Assembly (NCBI RefSeq): GCF_937123735.1
Contig: NZ_CAKZKL010000013.1
Span: 1-35,694, forward strand
From: an uncultured Lentibacter sp.
GTDB taxonomy: Bacteria > Pseudomonadota > Alphaproteobacteria > Rhodobacterales > Rhodobacteraceae
Direction: 5' to 3'
Length of the DNA stretch: 35,694 bases
Both the position numbers and the translations under genes were made by a program. Positions 1 to 7,987 of this stretch are shown one piece after another. A model generated the notes under the pieces. That model saw nothing but the letters and a program-made list of their open reading frames with translations. It was not told where the DNA came from and searched no databases. The first letter of the stretch is position 1; each line of letters opens with the position of its first letter.

Positions 1-2081
1 ACGGGCGCGCGCGGGTGCTTTATGCGATTGCCCGTCTGGTGCAGAAGCACAGCCGCTTGTTTGCGGTGCTGGAGACGCTGGACAACGGCAAGCCCATTCG
101 CGAGAGCCGCGATATTGATATCCCCTTGGTTCAACGGCATTTTTACCATCATGCGGGCATGGCGCAGCTGATGGAAAGCGCGCTGCCAGAGGCGGAGGCG
201 CTGGGCGTGTGCGGGCAGATTATCCCTTGGAACTTCCCGCTTCTGATGCTGGCGTGGAAAGTCGCGCCAGCCTTGGCGATGGGCAATACCGTGGTCTTGA
301 AGCCTGCGGAATACACCTCGCTGACAGCCCTTCTGTTTGCCGATATCTGCCGTCAGGTGGGGCTGCCCAAGGGGGTGGTCAATATCGTTACCGGCGATGG
401 CGCTGTGGGAGAGATGATTGTAAACCATAGCGATATCAATAAGATAGCTTTCACGGGTTCCACCGAAGTGGGCCGCAAAATCCGCGCGGCGACGGCGGGG
501 AGCGGCAAGAAGCTGACGTTGGAGCTGGGCGGAAAATCGCCTTACATCGTGTTTGATGACGCCGATCTGGACTCAGCCGTGGAAGGGCTGGTGGATGCGA
601 TCTGGTTCAACCAAGGGCAGGTCTGCTGTGCGGGCAGCCGCCTTCTGGTGCAGGAGGGCGTGGCGGAGACATTCTACGCCAAGCTCAAAGCGCGGATGGC
701 AAAGCTGCGTGTTGGGTCGCCCTTGGACAAATCAATCGACATTGGTGCGATTGTGGACCCTGTGCAGCTTAAAACCATTGAAAGCATGGTGGCTGGCAAT
801 GATGAAGGAAGTGTTTACGCAGCACCCGTGACCCTGCCGAGCGAGGGGAGCTTTTATGCGCCCACGCTGATCACCGGGCTCTCGCCATCCTCAAAACTGA
901 TGCAGGAAGAGATATTCGGCCCCGTGCTTGTGGCCACGACTTTCCGCACGCCCGCGGAGGCGGTGAGCCTCGCCAACAACACGCGCTACGGGCTGGCGGC
1001 GACGGTGTGGAGCGAGAATGTGAACCTTGCGCTCGACATTGCGCCCAAGCTGGCGGCGGGGGTTGTCTGGGTGAATGCGACGAACCTGTTTGACGCCGCC
1101 GCAGGCTTTGGCGGCGTGCGCGAAAGCGGCTTTGGCCGCGAGGGCGGATGGGAGGGCCTGGCGGCCTACACAAAGCCCAAGGGCCGCGTGAAAGCGCTGT
1201 CGAAAACCGCGCCGAACGCAGGCAAAGGCGGGCCGGAAACAGGCGCGCTCGACCGCACCGAAAAGCTCTATATCGGCGGCAAGCAGGCGCGGCCTGACGG
1301 GGGCTATAGCCGCGAGGTTTTTGCCAAGACCGGCAGGCTTGTGAGCCAAGCGCCGATTGCCAACCGCAAGGACATTCGCAACGCTGTGGAAGCGGCGCGG
1401 AATGCGGCGGGCTGGAGCAAGACAACGGGGCATCTGCGCGCGCAAGTGCTTTATTTCATGGCGGAAAACCTTGAGGCGCGGGGGGCGGAATTTGCCCGTC
1501 GGATTGACGCGATGAAGGGCGGCAAGAGCGGCATGAAAGAGGTGGAGGCCTCTGTGAAACGGCTGTTTTCCTATGCCGCCTGGGCCGACAAATATGATGG
1601 CGCTGTGAAGGGTGTTCCGATCCGGGGCGTGGCGCTGGCGATGAACGAGCCTGTGGGCGTGATCGGCGCGTTTTGTGACGATGCGCTGCCGCTTCTGGGG
1701 CTGGTTTCGGTGATGGCGCCGGCGCTGGCGATGGGCAACCGCTGTGTGCTTGTGGCGAGTGAGCCTTACCCGCTGGAAGCGCTGGATTTCACCCAGATAT
1801 TGGAGACATCAGACGTGCCTGCGGGGGCTGTGAACCTTTTGTCGGGCAGCCACGCGGAGCTGGCAAAACCGCTGGCCAGCCACATGGATGTGGAGGCTGT
1901 CTGGAGCTTTTCAAGCAGTGATATTTCAGCCGAGATCGAGGCTGAAAGCGCCAGCAACCTCAAGCGCACATGGGTGAACCACGGGCAGGCGCGCGACTGG
2001 CTTGGCGCGGCGGGCGAGGGGCGGGAGTTCCTTGCGCAGGCGACAGATGTAAAGACTATCTGGGTGCCTTATGGCGCGTGA
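1..2081 (+). CDS. Aldehyde dehydrogenase, two-domain form (5' end missing)
   Basis: NAD(P)-dependent oxidation of an aldehyde to an acid; the substrate cannot be told from sequence. The reading frame is open to the left edge (in-frame codons GRAR precede the first GTG at 15), so the start lies outside the window. Numbering from codon 15, the first ALDH domain has the catalytic Glu in LELGGKSP (E170) and the nucleophile in NQGQVCCAGSR (C204). A second ALDH-like segment begins near residue 418 (KLYIGGKQ) and keeps an N-terminal Rossmann-type half up to FSSSDISAEIEAE and NLKR. There it stops: the LELGGK and Cys motifs are absent and the protein ends about 40 residues later. Fusions of this type occur in Rhodobacteraceae, often beside deoC, which may lie just upstream. 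A perfect 7-bp hairpin follows the stop codon. Confidence 0.9.
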   Translation, partial: GRARVLYAIARLVQKHSRLFAVLETLDNGKPIRESRDIDIPLVQRHFYHHAGMAQLMESALPEAEALGVCGQIIPWNFPLLMLAWKVAPALAMGNTVVLKPAEYTSLTALLFADICRQVGLPKGVVNIVTGDGAVGEMIVNHSDINKIAFTGSTEVGRKIRAATAGSGKKLTLELGGKSPYIVFDDADLDSAVEGLVDAIWFNQGQVCCAGSRLLVQEGVAETFYAKLKARMAKLRVGSPLDKSIDIGAIVDPVQLKTIESMVAGNDEGSVYAAPVTLPSEGSFYAPTLITGLSPSSKLMQEEIFGPVLVATTFRTPAEAVSLANNTRYGLAATVWSENVNLALDIAPKLAAGVVWVNATNLFDAAAGFGGVRESGFGREGGWEGLAAYTKPKGRVKALSKTAPNAGKGGPETGALDRTEKLYIGGKQARPDGGYSREVFAKTGRLVSQAPIANRKDIRNAVEAARNAAGWSKTTGHLRAQVLYFMAENLEARGAEFARRIDAMKGGKSGMKEVEASVKRLFSYAAWADKYDGAVKGVPIRGVALAMNEPVGVIGAFCDDALPLLGLVSVMAPALAMGNRCVLVASEPYPLEALDFTQILETSDVPAGAVNLLSGSHAELAKPLASHMDVEAVWSFSSSDISAEIEAESASNLKRTWVNHGQARDWLGAAGEGREFLAQATDVKTIWVPYGA

Positions 2082-2087
2082 GCGGGT

Positions 2088-2105
2088 GGTGGGTTAACAC
2101 CCACC
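2088..2105. repeat. Perfect hairpin after the aldehyde dehydrogenase stop
   Basis: GGTGGGT at 2088-2094, loop TAAC, ACCCACC at 2099-2105: a perfect 7-bp stem starting 7 bases after the stop. No T-run follows, so it is not a classical intrinsic terminator. It could protect the 3' end of the mRNA or be one unit of a dispersed palindromic family. Confidence 0.6.
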
Positions 2106-2165
2106 TTACGCAGCGCACAGGTTGGTTAACGGCGCGGGAAGCCGCTGATTCCGGGGGGGTGATAT

Positions 2166-2195
2166 GCGTGCACTTTGCGTGCACCACGCGTGCAC
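2166..2195. repeat. Three GCGTGCAC units with 11-bp period
   Basis: GCGTGCAC occurs at 2166-2173, 2177-2184 and 2188-2195, exactly 11 bp apart, so the copies lie on nearly the same face of the helix. Each contains the palindrome GTGCAC. The array is too short to class further. It may be a tandem duplication, or protein-binding sites; no neighbouring gene start faces it. Confidence 0.55.
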
Positions 2196-2243
2196 CGGGT
2201 GAATCGCCGTTTTGTTAACGGAAAACTAGTTAATGGAGCGCGC

Positions 2244-2361
2244 GGTGCGTAGGGAATGCGCACGCGGGTTGGGAGGTGCGCAGTGAATGCGCACGCAGGA
2301 GAGTTGAGGTGCGCAGTGAATGCGCACGCAGGAGAGTTGAGGTGCGCAGTGAATGCGCACC
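2244..2361. repeat. Tandem palindromic repeat, four copies of about 33 bp
   Basis: Copies start with GGTGCG at 2244, 2275, 2308 and 2341 (spacings 31, 33, 33). The last three contain GTGCGCA, loop GTGAA, TGCGCAC, a perfect 7-bp stem; in the last copy (2341-2361) the stem is 8 bp and is followed by CTACG. The first copy is degenerate (GTGCGTA..GCGCAC). The units are joined by GCAGGAGAGTTGA. The array resembles a REP-like intergenic family rather than a CRISPR, because the linkers are identical. Confidence 0.75.
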
Positions 2362-2419
2362 CTACGGATGAACACGGGGGCTGCGTGATTTGGCGCGTGT
2401 TGGATTTGGATATTTGTTG

Positions 2420-2446
2420 AAAGAAAAAGAGGGGCGCGAGCGCCCG
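2420..2446 (-). terminator. Intrinsic terminator of the M16 operon
   Basis: Read on the minus strand just after the M16 stop: GGGCG (2445-2441), loop CTCG, CGCCC (2436-2432), then CTCTTTTTCTTTC. The stem followed by a pyrimidine/T-rich tail is typical of Rho-independent termination. The tail is the complement of the AAAGAAAAAG element that reads in the plus direction, so the site may serve both convergent genes. Confidence 0.65.
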
Positions 2447-2447
2447 T

Positions 2448-3746
2448 CTAGAGGCCTTCGGGCTGGCCGACGACTGTGAAGCTGAGAAGCTCGGGCTTGA
2501 GCCGCTCGCGGGCGACGCGGTTGATCTGTTCCAGCGTCACGGCGTTCACCCGGTCATTGCGGGTGGCGATGTAATCGGTTCCCATGCCCTGCATTTGCAT
2601 TCCGACGAGGATATTGGCGATCGGGCCGTTACCGTCAAAGCGCAGGGGGTAGGCACCTGTGAGGTAGGTTTTGGCGTCTTGCAGCTCTTGTGCGGTGACG
2701 CCCTTTTCGGCGAGGTGGGCCCATTCGGCGCGGATGACCGCGATGGCCTCGCGGATTCGGTTGTTGGCAGATTGCACCGAGCCCACCCAGACATCGGCCC
2801 CATCTTTGCCAACCAGCGAGGCGTAGACACCATAGGTGAGGCCGCGCTTTTCGCGCACTTCCTGCATGAGGCGGCTTTCAAACCCGCCGCCGCCGAGCAC
2901 CACGCTGAGCAGATAGGCGGCGAAATAATCGGGGTGATCAAAGGCTATGCCGGGTTGACCGAACATGGCCACGGACTGCGGTGTCTCAAAGGGGATCACC
3001 AGGGTGCTGCCGTCAAAGACGGGCGCGGCCTTGGCGGGTAGGGGCGCGCCGGTTTGGGGGAGGCCGGCGAGGAGCTTGTCGAGCGCAGGGCCAAGCTCGG
3101 CGCGCGATATATCGCCCACCACGCTGATATAGAGCCTATCCTGCGCCACGGCGGCCTCAAAGGCGGCGCGGATATCGGCCCTTGTGAGCGCTGCGACACT
3201 TTCCACTGTGCCGCTTCTGTCGGAGCCATAGGGGTGGCTGCCGTAGAGGCGCTGGTTGAAGGCTTTGCCGGCAAGGCTTGTCGGGTCTTTTTCATCAGAG
3301 CGAATGCCGGAGATAACCTGCGCGCGCACGCGTTCTATGGCGTCGTCGTCAAAGCGTGGCTCGGTGAGGCTGAGGCGCAAAAGCTCGAGCGCCTCGGTGC
3401 GGTTTTCTGTGAGAAACTTCGCGGAGACGGTGAGGGTATCATCGTAGACAGCATAGGAAAAGGAGGCGGCGAGGCCATCACGCGCCTTGGCGAAACCGCG
3501 GGCATCGAGCGCGCCTGCGCCCTCTTCGATCAGCGCTGTCATCAGGTTTGTCACGCCGCGTTTGCCGTCAGGATCAAGCGAGGCCCCGCCCCTGAAGCGC
3601 AGTTCGAGCGCCACAAAGGGAATGCTGTTTTCCTCCACATGCCAAACGGTGAGCCCGGCCTCTGTTTTGAAGGCGTCAATGGTGACGCCGGCAGCGGCAG
3701 GAAGGCTCAGAGCAAGGCTAAAACAGGCGGCGAGGAAAGCCTTCAT
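2448..3746 (-). CDS. M16 peptidase family protein, non-catalytic partner
   Basis: 432 residues with an N-terminal signal peptide (MKAFLAACFSLALSLPAAAG), so exported to the periplasm. It has the two-lobed M16 (insulinase/processing-peptidase) fold. Where the zinc motif HXXEH would lie it reads NLMTALIEEG (67-76), so it cannot bind zinc in the usual way. The C-terminal half keeps the substrate-side Arg/Tyr motif REKRGLTYGVY (R298, Y305). In bacterial M16B enzymes made of two different subunits, one carries HXXEH and the other the R/Y pair; this protein and its upstream neighbour fit that split exactly. The ATG overlaps the upstream stop by 4 bases (ATGA), implying translational coupling and equal expression. 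It is the last gene of the operon. Confidence 0.92.
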   Translation of the reverse strand: MKAFLAACFSLALSLPAAAGVTIDAFKTEAGLTVWHVEENSIPFVALELRFRGGASLDPDGKRGVTNLMTALIEEGAGALDARGFAKARDGLAASFSYAVYDDTLTVSAKFLTENRTEALELLRLSLTEPRFDDDAIERVRAQVISGIRSDEKDPTSLAGKAFNQRLYGSHPYGSDRSGTVESVAALTRADIRAAFEAAVAQDRLYISVVGDISRAELGPALDKLLAGLPQTGAPLPAKAAPVFDGSTLVIPFETPQSVAMFGQPGIAFDHPDYFAAYLLSVVLGGGGFESRLMQEVREKRGLTYGVYASLVGKDGADVWVGSVQSANNRIREAIAVIRAEWAHLAEKGVTAQELQDAKTYLTGAYPLRFDGNGPIANILVGMQMQGMGTDYIATRNDRVNAVTLEQINRVARERLKPELLSFTVVGQPEGL

Positions 3747-5083
3747 GATGCGTCTTTCTCTTCTTTCATCAGGTAGCCGGTGACGGCGCGGTTGCGGTTG
3801 AACAGTGCCTTGCCGGCTGTGATGATCTCTTCAGGCGTGATGGATTTGAGGATGTCGGGCCATTCTTGCACATCGGCAATGGTGAGGCCGCTGGTGAGGG
3901 CGCTGCCATAGACATTGGCCAGCGCGCCCACATCATCGCGGGCATAGATCAGCGCGGCGCGGATCTGCATTTTGATGCGCTCCAGCGCCGCGAGATCAAC
4001 CGGCTTGGAGAGGAAGCTCTGAATGGCATCGTCCATGGCGCTTTCGGCCTCGGGCAGGCTCACCCCGTCGGCGGGCACAATGATCACCGTGAAACGGGTG
4101 TCGTCCAGCGCTTCGCCATCATAGAAGGCGGCGGTGTAGACAGCTTTCTGCTCTTGAAACTGGAGCCGTTCGGCGAAGTAGGAGGTGGTGCCGCCCCCCA
4201 GCAGCTCAGCCAGAAGGGTGAGCGCTGCGGCCTCGCGCTGATCCCCGGCGTCACGCTCGGGCGCGAGGTAGCTGCGGCTCACATAGGGCTGGGCCACGCG
4301 CGGATCACGAAAGATCAGTCGACGCTCGGCCGTCTGGGGCGGCTCGGCAGGGCGGATGCGCTCGGAGAGCTCCGGATTAGGCTCTAACACACCGTAATAT
4401 TGCTCGGCCAGCCTGCGCACGCCTTCGGGGGTGACATCACCGGCCACGACGAGCACGGCATTGTTGGGTGCATAGAAGCGTTTGTAATATTCGAGCGCGG
4501 CTTCAAGATCGAGGGTGACCATTTCATGGCGCCAGCCGATAACGGGAACACCATAGCGGTGGTTGAGATATTGCGCCGCGTTCTTTTGTTCGCGAAAGAG
4601 CGCGGCGGGGCTGTTCTCGACACGCTGGTTGCGCTCTTCGATGATCACCTCGCGCTCGGTGAGGATGTCTTCTTCTGAGAGGCGGATATTGACCATACGG
4701 TCGCTCTCCATACGCATCATCAGCTCCAGCCTGTCGGCGGCGACGCGCTGGAAATAGGCGGTGTAATCATAGCTTGTGAAGGCGTTGTCGCGCCCGCCGT
4801 TGCGCGCCACTGTGGCGGAAAGCTCGCCCGGGGCGAGCGTATCTGTGCCCTTGAAGAGCAGGTGCTCCAGAAAATGCGCCACACCAGAGGTGCCGGGAAA
4901 CTCGTCGGCAGAGCCGGCGCGATACCAGACCATATGGGTGACCACGGGGGCCCTGTTATCTTCGATGACCACGACATCCATGCCGTTTTCAAGCGTGAAG
5001 TGGGTCACCGCATCTGTGATATCGGCCTGCACAGGCAGGGCAAACCCGAGGCTGGCGGCGAGAGACATGAGAAAGGCGCGCAT
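3743..5083 (-). CDS. M16 family zinc metallopeptidase, catalytic subunit
   Basis: 446 residues, with signal peptide (MRAFLMSLAASLGFALPVQA). The inverted zinc motif HFLEH is at 70-74 (H70, E73, H74) and the distal zinc ligand lies in EVIIEERNQR (E149 or E150), at the spacing expected for M16. It is a periplasmic oligopeptidase/processing protease that likely works as a heterodimer with the next gene, which lacks zinc ligands. GGAG lies 8 bases before the ATG (TTTTGGAGTGATCTGATG). The C-terminal lobe lacks a clear REKRGLxY motif, consistent with the partner supplying it. The substrate is unknown. Confidence 0.93.
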   Translation of the reverse strand: MRAFLMSLAASLGFALPVQADITDAVTHFTLENGMDVVVIEDNRAPVVTHMVWYRAGSADEFPGTSGVAHFLEHLLFKGTDTLAPGELSATVARNGGRDNAFTSYDYTAYFQRVAADRLELMMRMESDRMVNIRLSEEDILTEREVIIEERNQRVENSPAALFREQKNAAQYLNHRYGVPVIGWRHEMVTLDLEAALEYYKRFYAPNNAVLVVAGDVTPEGVRRLAEQYYGVLEPNPELSERIRPAEPPQTAERRLIFRDPRVAQPYVSRSYLAPERDAGDQREAAALTLLAELLGGGTTSYFAERLQFQEQKAVYTAAFYDGEALDDTRFTVIIVPADGVSLPEAESAMDDAIQSFLSKPVDLAALERIKMQIRAALIYARDDVGALANVYGSALTSGLTIADVQEWPDILKSITPEEIITAGKALFNRNRAVTGYLMKEEKDAS

Positions 5084-5165
5084 CAGATCACTCCAAAACA
5101 GATCACACTCAACATAGAGGTGCCGCAGCCCGCATCAAGCACCAGCCTCCTTGCTGACGCAGATG

Positions 5166-5179
5166 TGAGCCATGGCTCA
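5166..5179. repeat. Perfect 14-bp palindrome over a stop codon
   Basis: TGAGCCATGGCTCA is a perfect palindrome that ends in the TCA (5177-5179) forming the stop of the DUF3035 gene. It lies in the 93-base gap before the M16 genes. No T-run follows on either strand. It may be fortuitous or part of an mRNA-stabilising hairpin. Confidence 0.35.
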
Positions 5180-5707
5180 TTCGTTGGCAGGCGGGGCTGC
5201 CGGGGTGCGCAGGCCGGCCCGGCGAAAACGGTTCCAGCTGGCGTAGGCGTCCAGCGTTTCGCGCGCATAGGCTTCGGCGTAGCGGTCGGTTTTGATCAGG
5301 CGGATCTTGGTGAAGCGTGATTGGCGGCGGCGGAAGGCCTCATCCTCGGTGGCGAGGCTCTCGCGGATGTTTGCGATGCCACCATTGCGGCGGGCAAAGC
5401 TGACCAGGCCGGCATCTGTGGCAGGCACGCCTGTGGCGCTCGCGGGCTGCGGTGTGCCGCCCAGTGCGGCAATCCCTTCGGCGCGCGGGTCGCGGTCTGT
5501 CAGGTTGCGGCCCCCGGGCGTGGGGGTGGGCAGGTTGGCGTAATTGGCAGGGGCTTGCAGCCTGTTGCTGGGCAGAATGCTGAATTCGTCAGGCCCCTCA
5601 TTGGGCTTGTCCAGCGCGCGCATGGAGATATCGCGGCCGCCTTGTGAACAGGCGGCAAGCCCCAGCACTGCGATAAGACTGATAACAAGATGTGGCCCGC
5701 GCATCAT
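5177..5707 (-). CDS. DUF3035 lipoprotein
   Basis: 176 residues (175 from the second ATG). An N-terminal hydrophobic segment and the lipobox LAAC (C20) mark it as a lipoprotein. The following SQGGRDISMRALDKPNEGPDEF and the PTPTPGG stretch are typical of the DUF3035 family of alphaproteobacteria. The C-terminal part is charged and helical (EAFRRRQSRF). The function is unproven; the neighbours suggest an envelope role. It lies 48 bases downstream of lspA, the enzyme that would process it. GGAGG sits 3 bases before the first ATG and 6 before the second, so the second (5704) may be the true start. Confidence 0.85.
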   Translation of the reverse strand: MMRGPHLVISLIAVLGLAACSQGGRDISMRALDKPNEGPDEFSILPSNRLQAPANYANLPTPTPGGRNLTDRDPRAEGIAALGGTPQPASATGVPATDAGLVSFARRNGGIANIRESLATEDEAFRRRQSRFTKIRLIKTDRYAEAYARETLDAYASWNRFRRAGLRTPAAPPANE

Positions 5708-5755
5708 GCACCTCCAAGTGAGTTGGTCTTGTCTTAGCGCGTTTTGCAGGAGAGG

Positions 5756-6238
5756 TCACGAGGGCTTTTGCGCTGTCTCGCCCGAGGTGAACAACACCAG
5801 CCCGGCGGCTCCGACAAAAACGGCTATATCTGCGATATTGAACGAAAAGGGATTGTGAAAGCCGCAGCAGGACATGTTGAGAAAATCTGCAACGGCCCCG
5901 TAGATGACGCGGTCTATCACATTGCCAAGTGCGCCGCCCACCAAAAGCCCGGCCGACACCCGGCCAGCCCGGCCCGGCGCCTCATGCGCGATCCAGAAAA
6001 AAACGGCTGCCGAAATCACCAGCGCCACCGTGATCAGAACCCAGCGGGTCAGGTCGCTGTCCTCGGCGAAGAGACCAAAGTTCACCCCGTAATTCCACGC
6101 CATGCGCAGGTTGAGATAGGGCGGCCAAACATCAATGGCGAGCCGCTCGGCAAGGTTGAGCCAATGGACCACATAATACTTGGAAACCTGATCGGCCAGG
6201 AAGGTCAGCAAAGCCACCCAAAACATACTGCGCATCAT
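5756..6238 (-). CDS. lspA: Signal peptidase II (lipoprotein signal peptidase)
   Basis: Inner-membrane aspartyl protease that removes the signal peptide of diacylglyceryl-modified prolipoproteins. 160 residues, four predicted membrane helices (about 5-20, 66-84, 96-112, 136-152). Family boxes are present: DQVSK (16-20), NYGVNFG (49-55), GALGNVIDR (102-110), and the catalytic aspartates in VADF (D118) and FNIAD (D137), 19 residues apart as in the family. The start is ATGATG, with GGGAGGG only 2 bases before the first codon, so the second ATG may be used. Upstream is purH, downstream the DUF3035 lipoprotein on the same strand. Confidence 0.96.
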   Translation of the reverse strand: MMRSMFWVALLTFLADQVSKYYVVHWLNLAERLAIDVWPPYLNLRMAWNYGVNFGLFAEDSDLTRWVLITVALVISAAVFFWIAHEAPGRAGRVSAGLLVGGALGNVIDRVIYGAVADFLNMSCCGFHNPFSFNIADIAVFVGAAGLVLFTSGETAQKPS

Positions 6239-6288
6239 ACCCTCCCGCCGCGAGCCCGTGCGGCTCTCTTTTGCATGTGCCTAAAACG

Positions 6289-6302
6289 TTTTTTGCAAAA
6301 AA
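6289..6302. repeat. A/T palindrome upstream of lspA
   Basis: TTTTTTGCAAAAAA is a perfect 14-bp palindrome in the 146-base gap between purH and lspA, the most A/T-rich spot of this operon. It may be part of an lspA promoter, or the tail of a purH terminator. I could not identify a convincing -35/-10 pair. Confidence 0.35.
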
Positions 6303-6327
6303 TAAAATGTAAATTCGTGTCAGGGAG

Positions 6328-6367
6328 CCGGCGCGCCTGGGCCCATCAGGGCAAACCCGCGCGCCGG
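6328..6367 (-). terminator. Possible attenuator/terminator hairpin after purH
   Basis: Read on the minus strand, CCGGCGCGC (6367-6359) pairs perfectly with GCGCGCCGG (6336-6328) across a 22-base loop that itself contains GCCC/GGGC. A T-rich stretch (TTTACATTTTATTTTTT) begins about 17 bases later, too far for a textbook terminator. It may partly separate purH from lspA. Confidence 0.4.
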
Positions 6368-6384
6368 ACCAGACGGCCGGGGCC

Positions 6385-7974
6385 TCAATGTCTGAAATGG
6401 CGCATTCCGGTCATGACCATGGCAAGGCCGGCCTCATCTGCCGCGGCAATCACCTCGTCATCCCGCATGGAGCCTCCGGGCTGGATCACCGCTGTCGCGC
6501 CGGCTTCGGCTGCGGCCAAAAGCCCGTCTGCAAAAGGGAAAAACGCATCCGAGGCCACAACAGAGCCTTGGGCAAGGCTCTGGGGCAAGCCACAGTCCTG
6601 TGCCATCCGCGCGGCTTTGAGCGCGGCGATGGTGGAGCTGTCCACACGGCTCATCTGGCCCGCCCCCACCCCGACGGTGGCGCCGTCCTTCACATAGACA
6701 ATCGCATTTGATTTCACATGTTTGGCCACGGTCCAGGCGAACAACATATCGGCCATTTCTTGCGCGCTGGGCTGGCGTTTGGTGACAATCTTGAGGTCTT
6801 TTGGGGTTAGGTGGCCCACATCTTTGTCCTGCACGAGCAACCCGCCCGCCACCTGCCGGTAAGACAGGCTCGCGGCGCGGGGGTCGGCCAGGGCGCCTGT
6901 TGTCAAAAGCCGCAGGTTCTTTTTCTTGGCAAAAATACTCATGGCCTCTTCATCAGCCCCGGGCGCAATCACCACTTCTGTGAAAATCCCGGCAATTTCT
7001 GCGGCGGTTTTTCCATCGAGCGGTTGGTTGAGGGCAATGATGCCGCCAAAAGCTGAGGTCCGGTCACAATCAAAGGCGCGCTTGTAGGCTTCAAGCAGCG
7101 TGTCGCCCCGGGCCACGCCACTGGGGTTGGCGTGTTTGATGATCGCCACGGCGGGGCCCTCTTCGGGGGCAAATTCGCTCACCAGCTCGAAGGCGGCGTC
7201 GGTGTCGTTGATGTTGTTGTAGCTCAGCTCCTTGCCTTGGTGCTGGGTGGCCGTGGCCACGCCGGGCCGCGCGGAGCCGTCGGTGTAAAAGGCGGCTTGC
7301 TGGTGTGGGTTTTCGCCGTAGCGCAGGCTTTGGGCCAATGTGCCGGCAAGGGCGCGGCGGCGGGGGGTCTCTGCGCCGATGGCGCTGGCCATCCATGTGG
7401 AGACAGCGGTGTCATAGGCAGCGGTGCGCGCATAGGCCACCTGGGCCTGGCGCTGGCGGAAGGCGTAGCTTGTCTGGCCCTCGTTGGCGTCCAGTTCGGC
7501 CAGAAGCGCGGCGTAATCCTCCACATCCACGAGGGTGGTGACAAAAGCGTGGTTTTTGGCGGCGGCGCGGATCATGGCGGGGCCGCCGATGTCGATATTC
7601 TCGATCATCTCGTCATAGGCGGCGCCGCGCGCCAGAGCGGCCTCAAAGGGGTAGAGATTGACCACCAGCAGGTCGATTGGACCGATTCCATGGGTGTCCA
7701 TGGCCTTGGTGTGCTCGGCATTGTCGCGCAGGGCGAGGAGGCCGCCGTGCACATTGGGGTGCAATGTCTTGACGCGGCCATCCATCATTTCGGGGAAGCC
7801 CGTGATCTCTGCCACATCCTTTACAGGCAGGCCGGCCGCGCGCAGGGTCTTGGCGCTGCCGCCTGTCGAGAGCAGCTCAACGCCGCGGGCGTGCAGCGCC
7901 TGGGCCAGGTCAACAAGGCCGGTTTTGTCGGAAACGGAGAGAAGTGCGCGGTGCACCTTGGCGAGAGAAGTCAT
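6385..7974 (-). CDS. purH: Bifunctional AICAR formyltransferase / IMP cyclohydrolase
   Basis: Catalyses the last two steps of IMP synthesis: formylation of AICAR with 10-formyl-THF, then ring closure. 529 residues, the normal family length. The N-terminal MGS-like cyclohydrolase domain carries SVSDKTGL (13-20), STGG and the [15 protein letters not shown] box (66-80). The C-terminal transferase domain has [10 protein letters not shown] (216-225) and the catalytic pair in IIKHANPSG (K280, H281). AAGGA overlapping the upstream stop serves as ribosome site. It starts 13 bases after the heparinase-like gene on the same strand, so it is probably co-transcribed with it. Confidence 0.98.
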   Translation of the reverse strand: MTSLAKVHRALLSVSDKTGLVDLAQALHARGVELLSTGGSAKTLRAAGLPVKDVAEITGFPEMMDGRVKTLHPNVHGGLLALRDNAEHTKAMDTHGIGPIDLLVVNLYPFEAALARGAAYDEMIENIDIGGPAMIRAAAKNHAFVTTLVDVEDYAALLAELDANEGQTSYAFRQRQAQVAYARTAAYDTAVSTWMASAIGAETPRRRALAGTLAQSLRYGENPHQQAAFYTDGSARPGVATATQHQGKELSYNNINDTDAAFELVSEFAPEEGPAVAIIKHANPSGVARGDTLLEAYKRAFDCDRTSAFGGIIALNQPLDGKTAAEIAGIFTEVVIAPGADEEAMSIFAKKKNLRLLTTGALADPRAASLSYRQVAGGLLVQDKDVGHLTPKDLKIVTKRQPSAQEMADMLFAWTVAKHVKSNAIVYVKDGATVGVGAGQMSRVDSSTIAALKAARMAQDCGLPQSLAQGSVVASDAFFPFADGLLAAAEAGATAVIQPGGSMRDDEVIAAADEAGLAMVMTGMRHFRH

Positions 7975-7987
7975 ATGGGGGTGGTCC

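Larger units (their letters stand above)
2082..2447. other. 366-base gene-free stretch with palindromic repeats
   Basis: No credible coding frame. The stretch holds, in order: a hairpin at 2088-2105; three 11-bp-spaced copies of GCGTGCAC at 2166-2195; four copies of a GTGCGCA/TGCGCAC palindrome at 2244-2361; a GGATATTTGTTGAAAGAAAAAG element at 2407-2428; and the terminator of the minus-strand M16 operon at 2420-2446. GTTAAC occurs three times (2093, 2124, 2214). It separates two convergent genes. Confidence 0.8.

Noticed and set aside
1970..2218. 82-codon open frame across the aldehyde dehydrogenase end
   Set aside because: Starts inside the real gene in another frame and its end is made of the GCGTGCAC repeats; no ribosome site.
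2244..2361. CRISPR array
   Set aside because: The 33-bp units are wholly repeated, including the linkers, so there are no unique spacers; no cas genes nearby.
5083..5268. 61-codon minus-strand frame ending at the M16 start
   Set aside because: Overlaps the end of the DUF3035 gene in another frame. Its last codons could form a tiny leader peptide (TGATG junction with the M16 gene) but no ribosome site supports it.
5744..6697. 317-codon open frame on the plus strand
   Set aside because: Runs antisense across lspA and into purH; no domain and crosses a real intergenic region.
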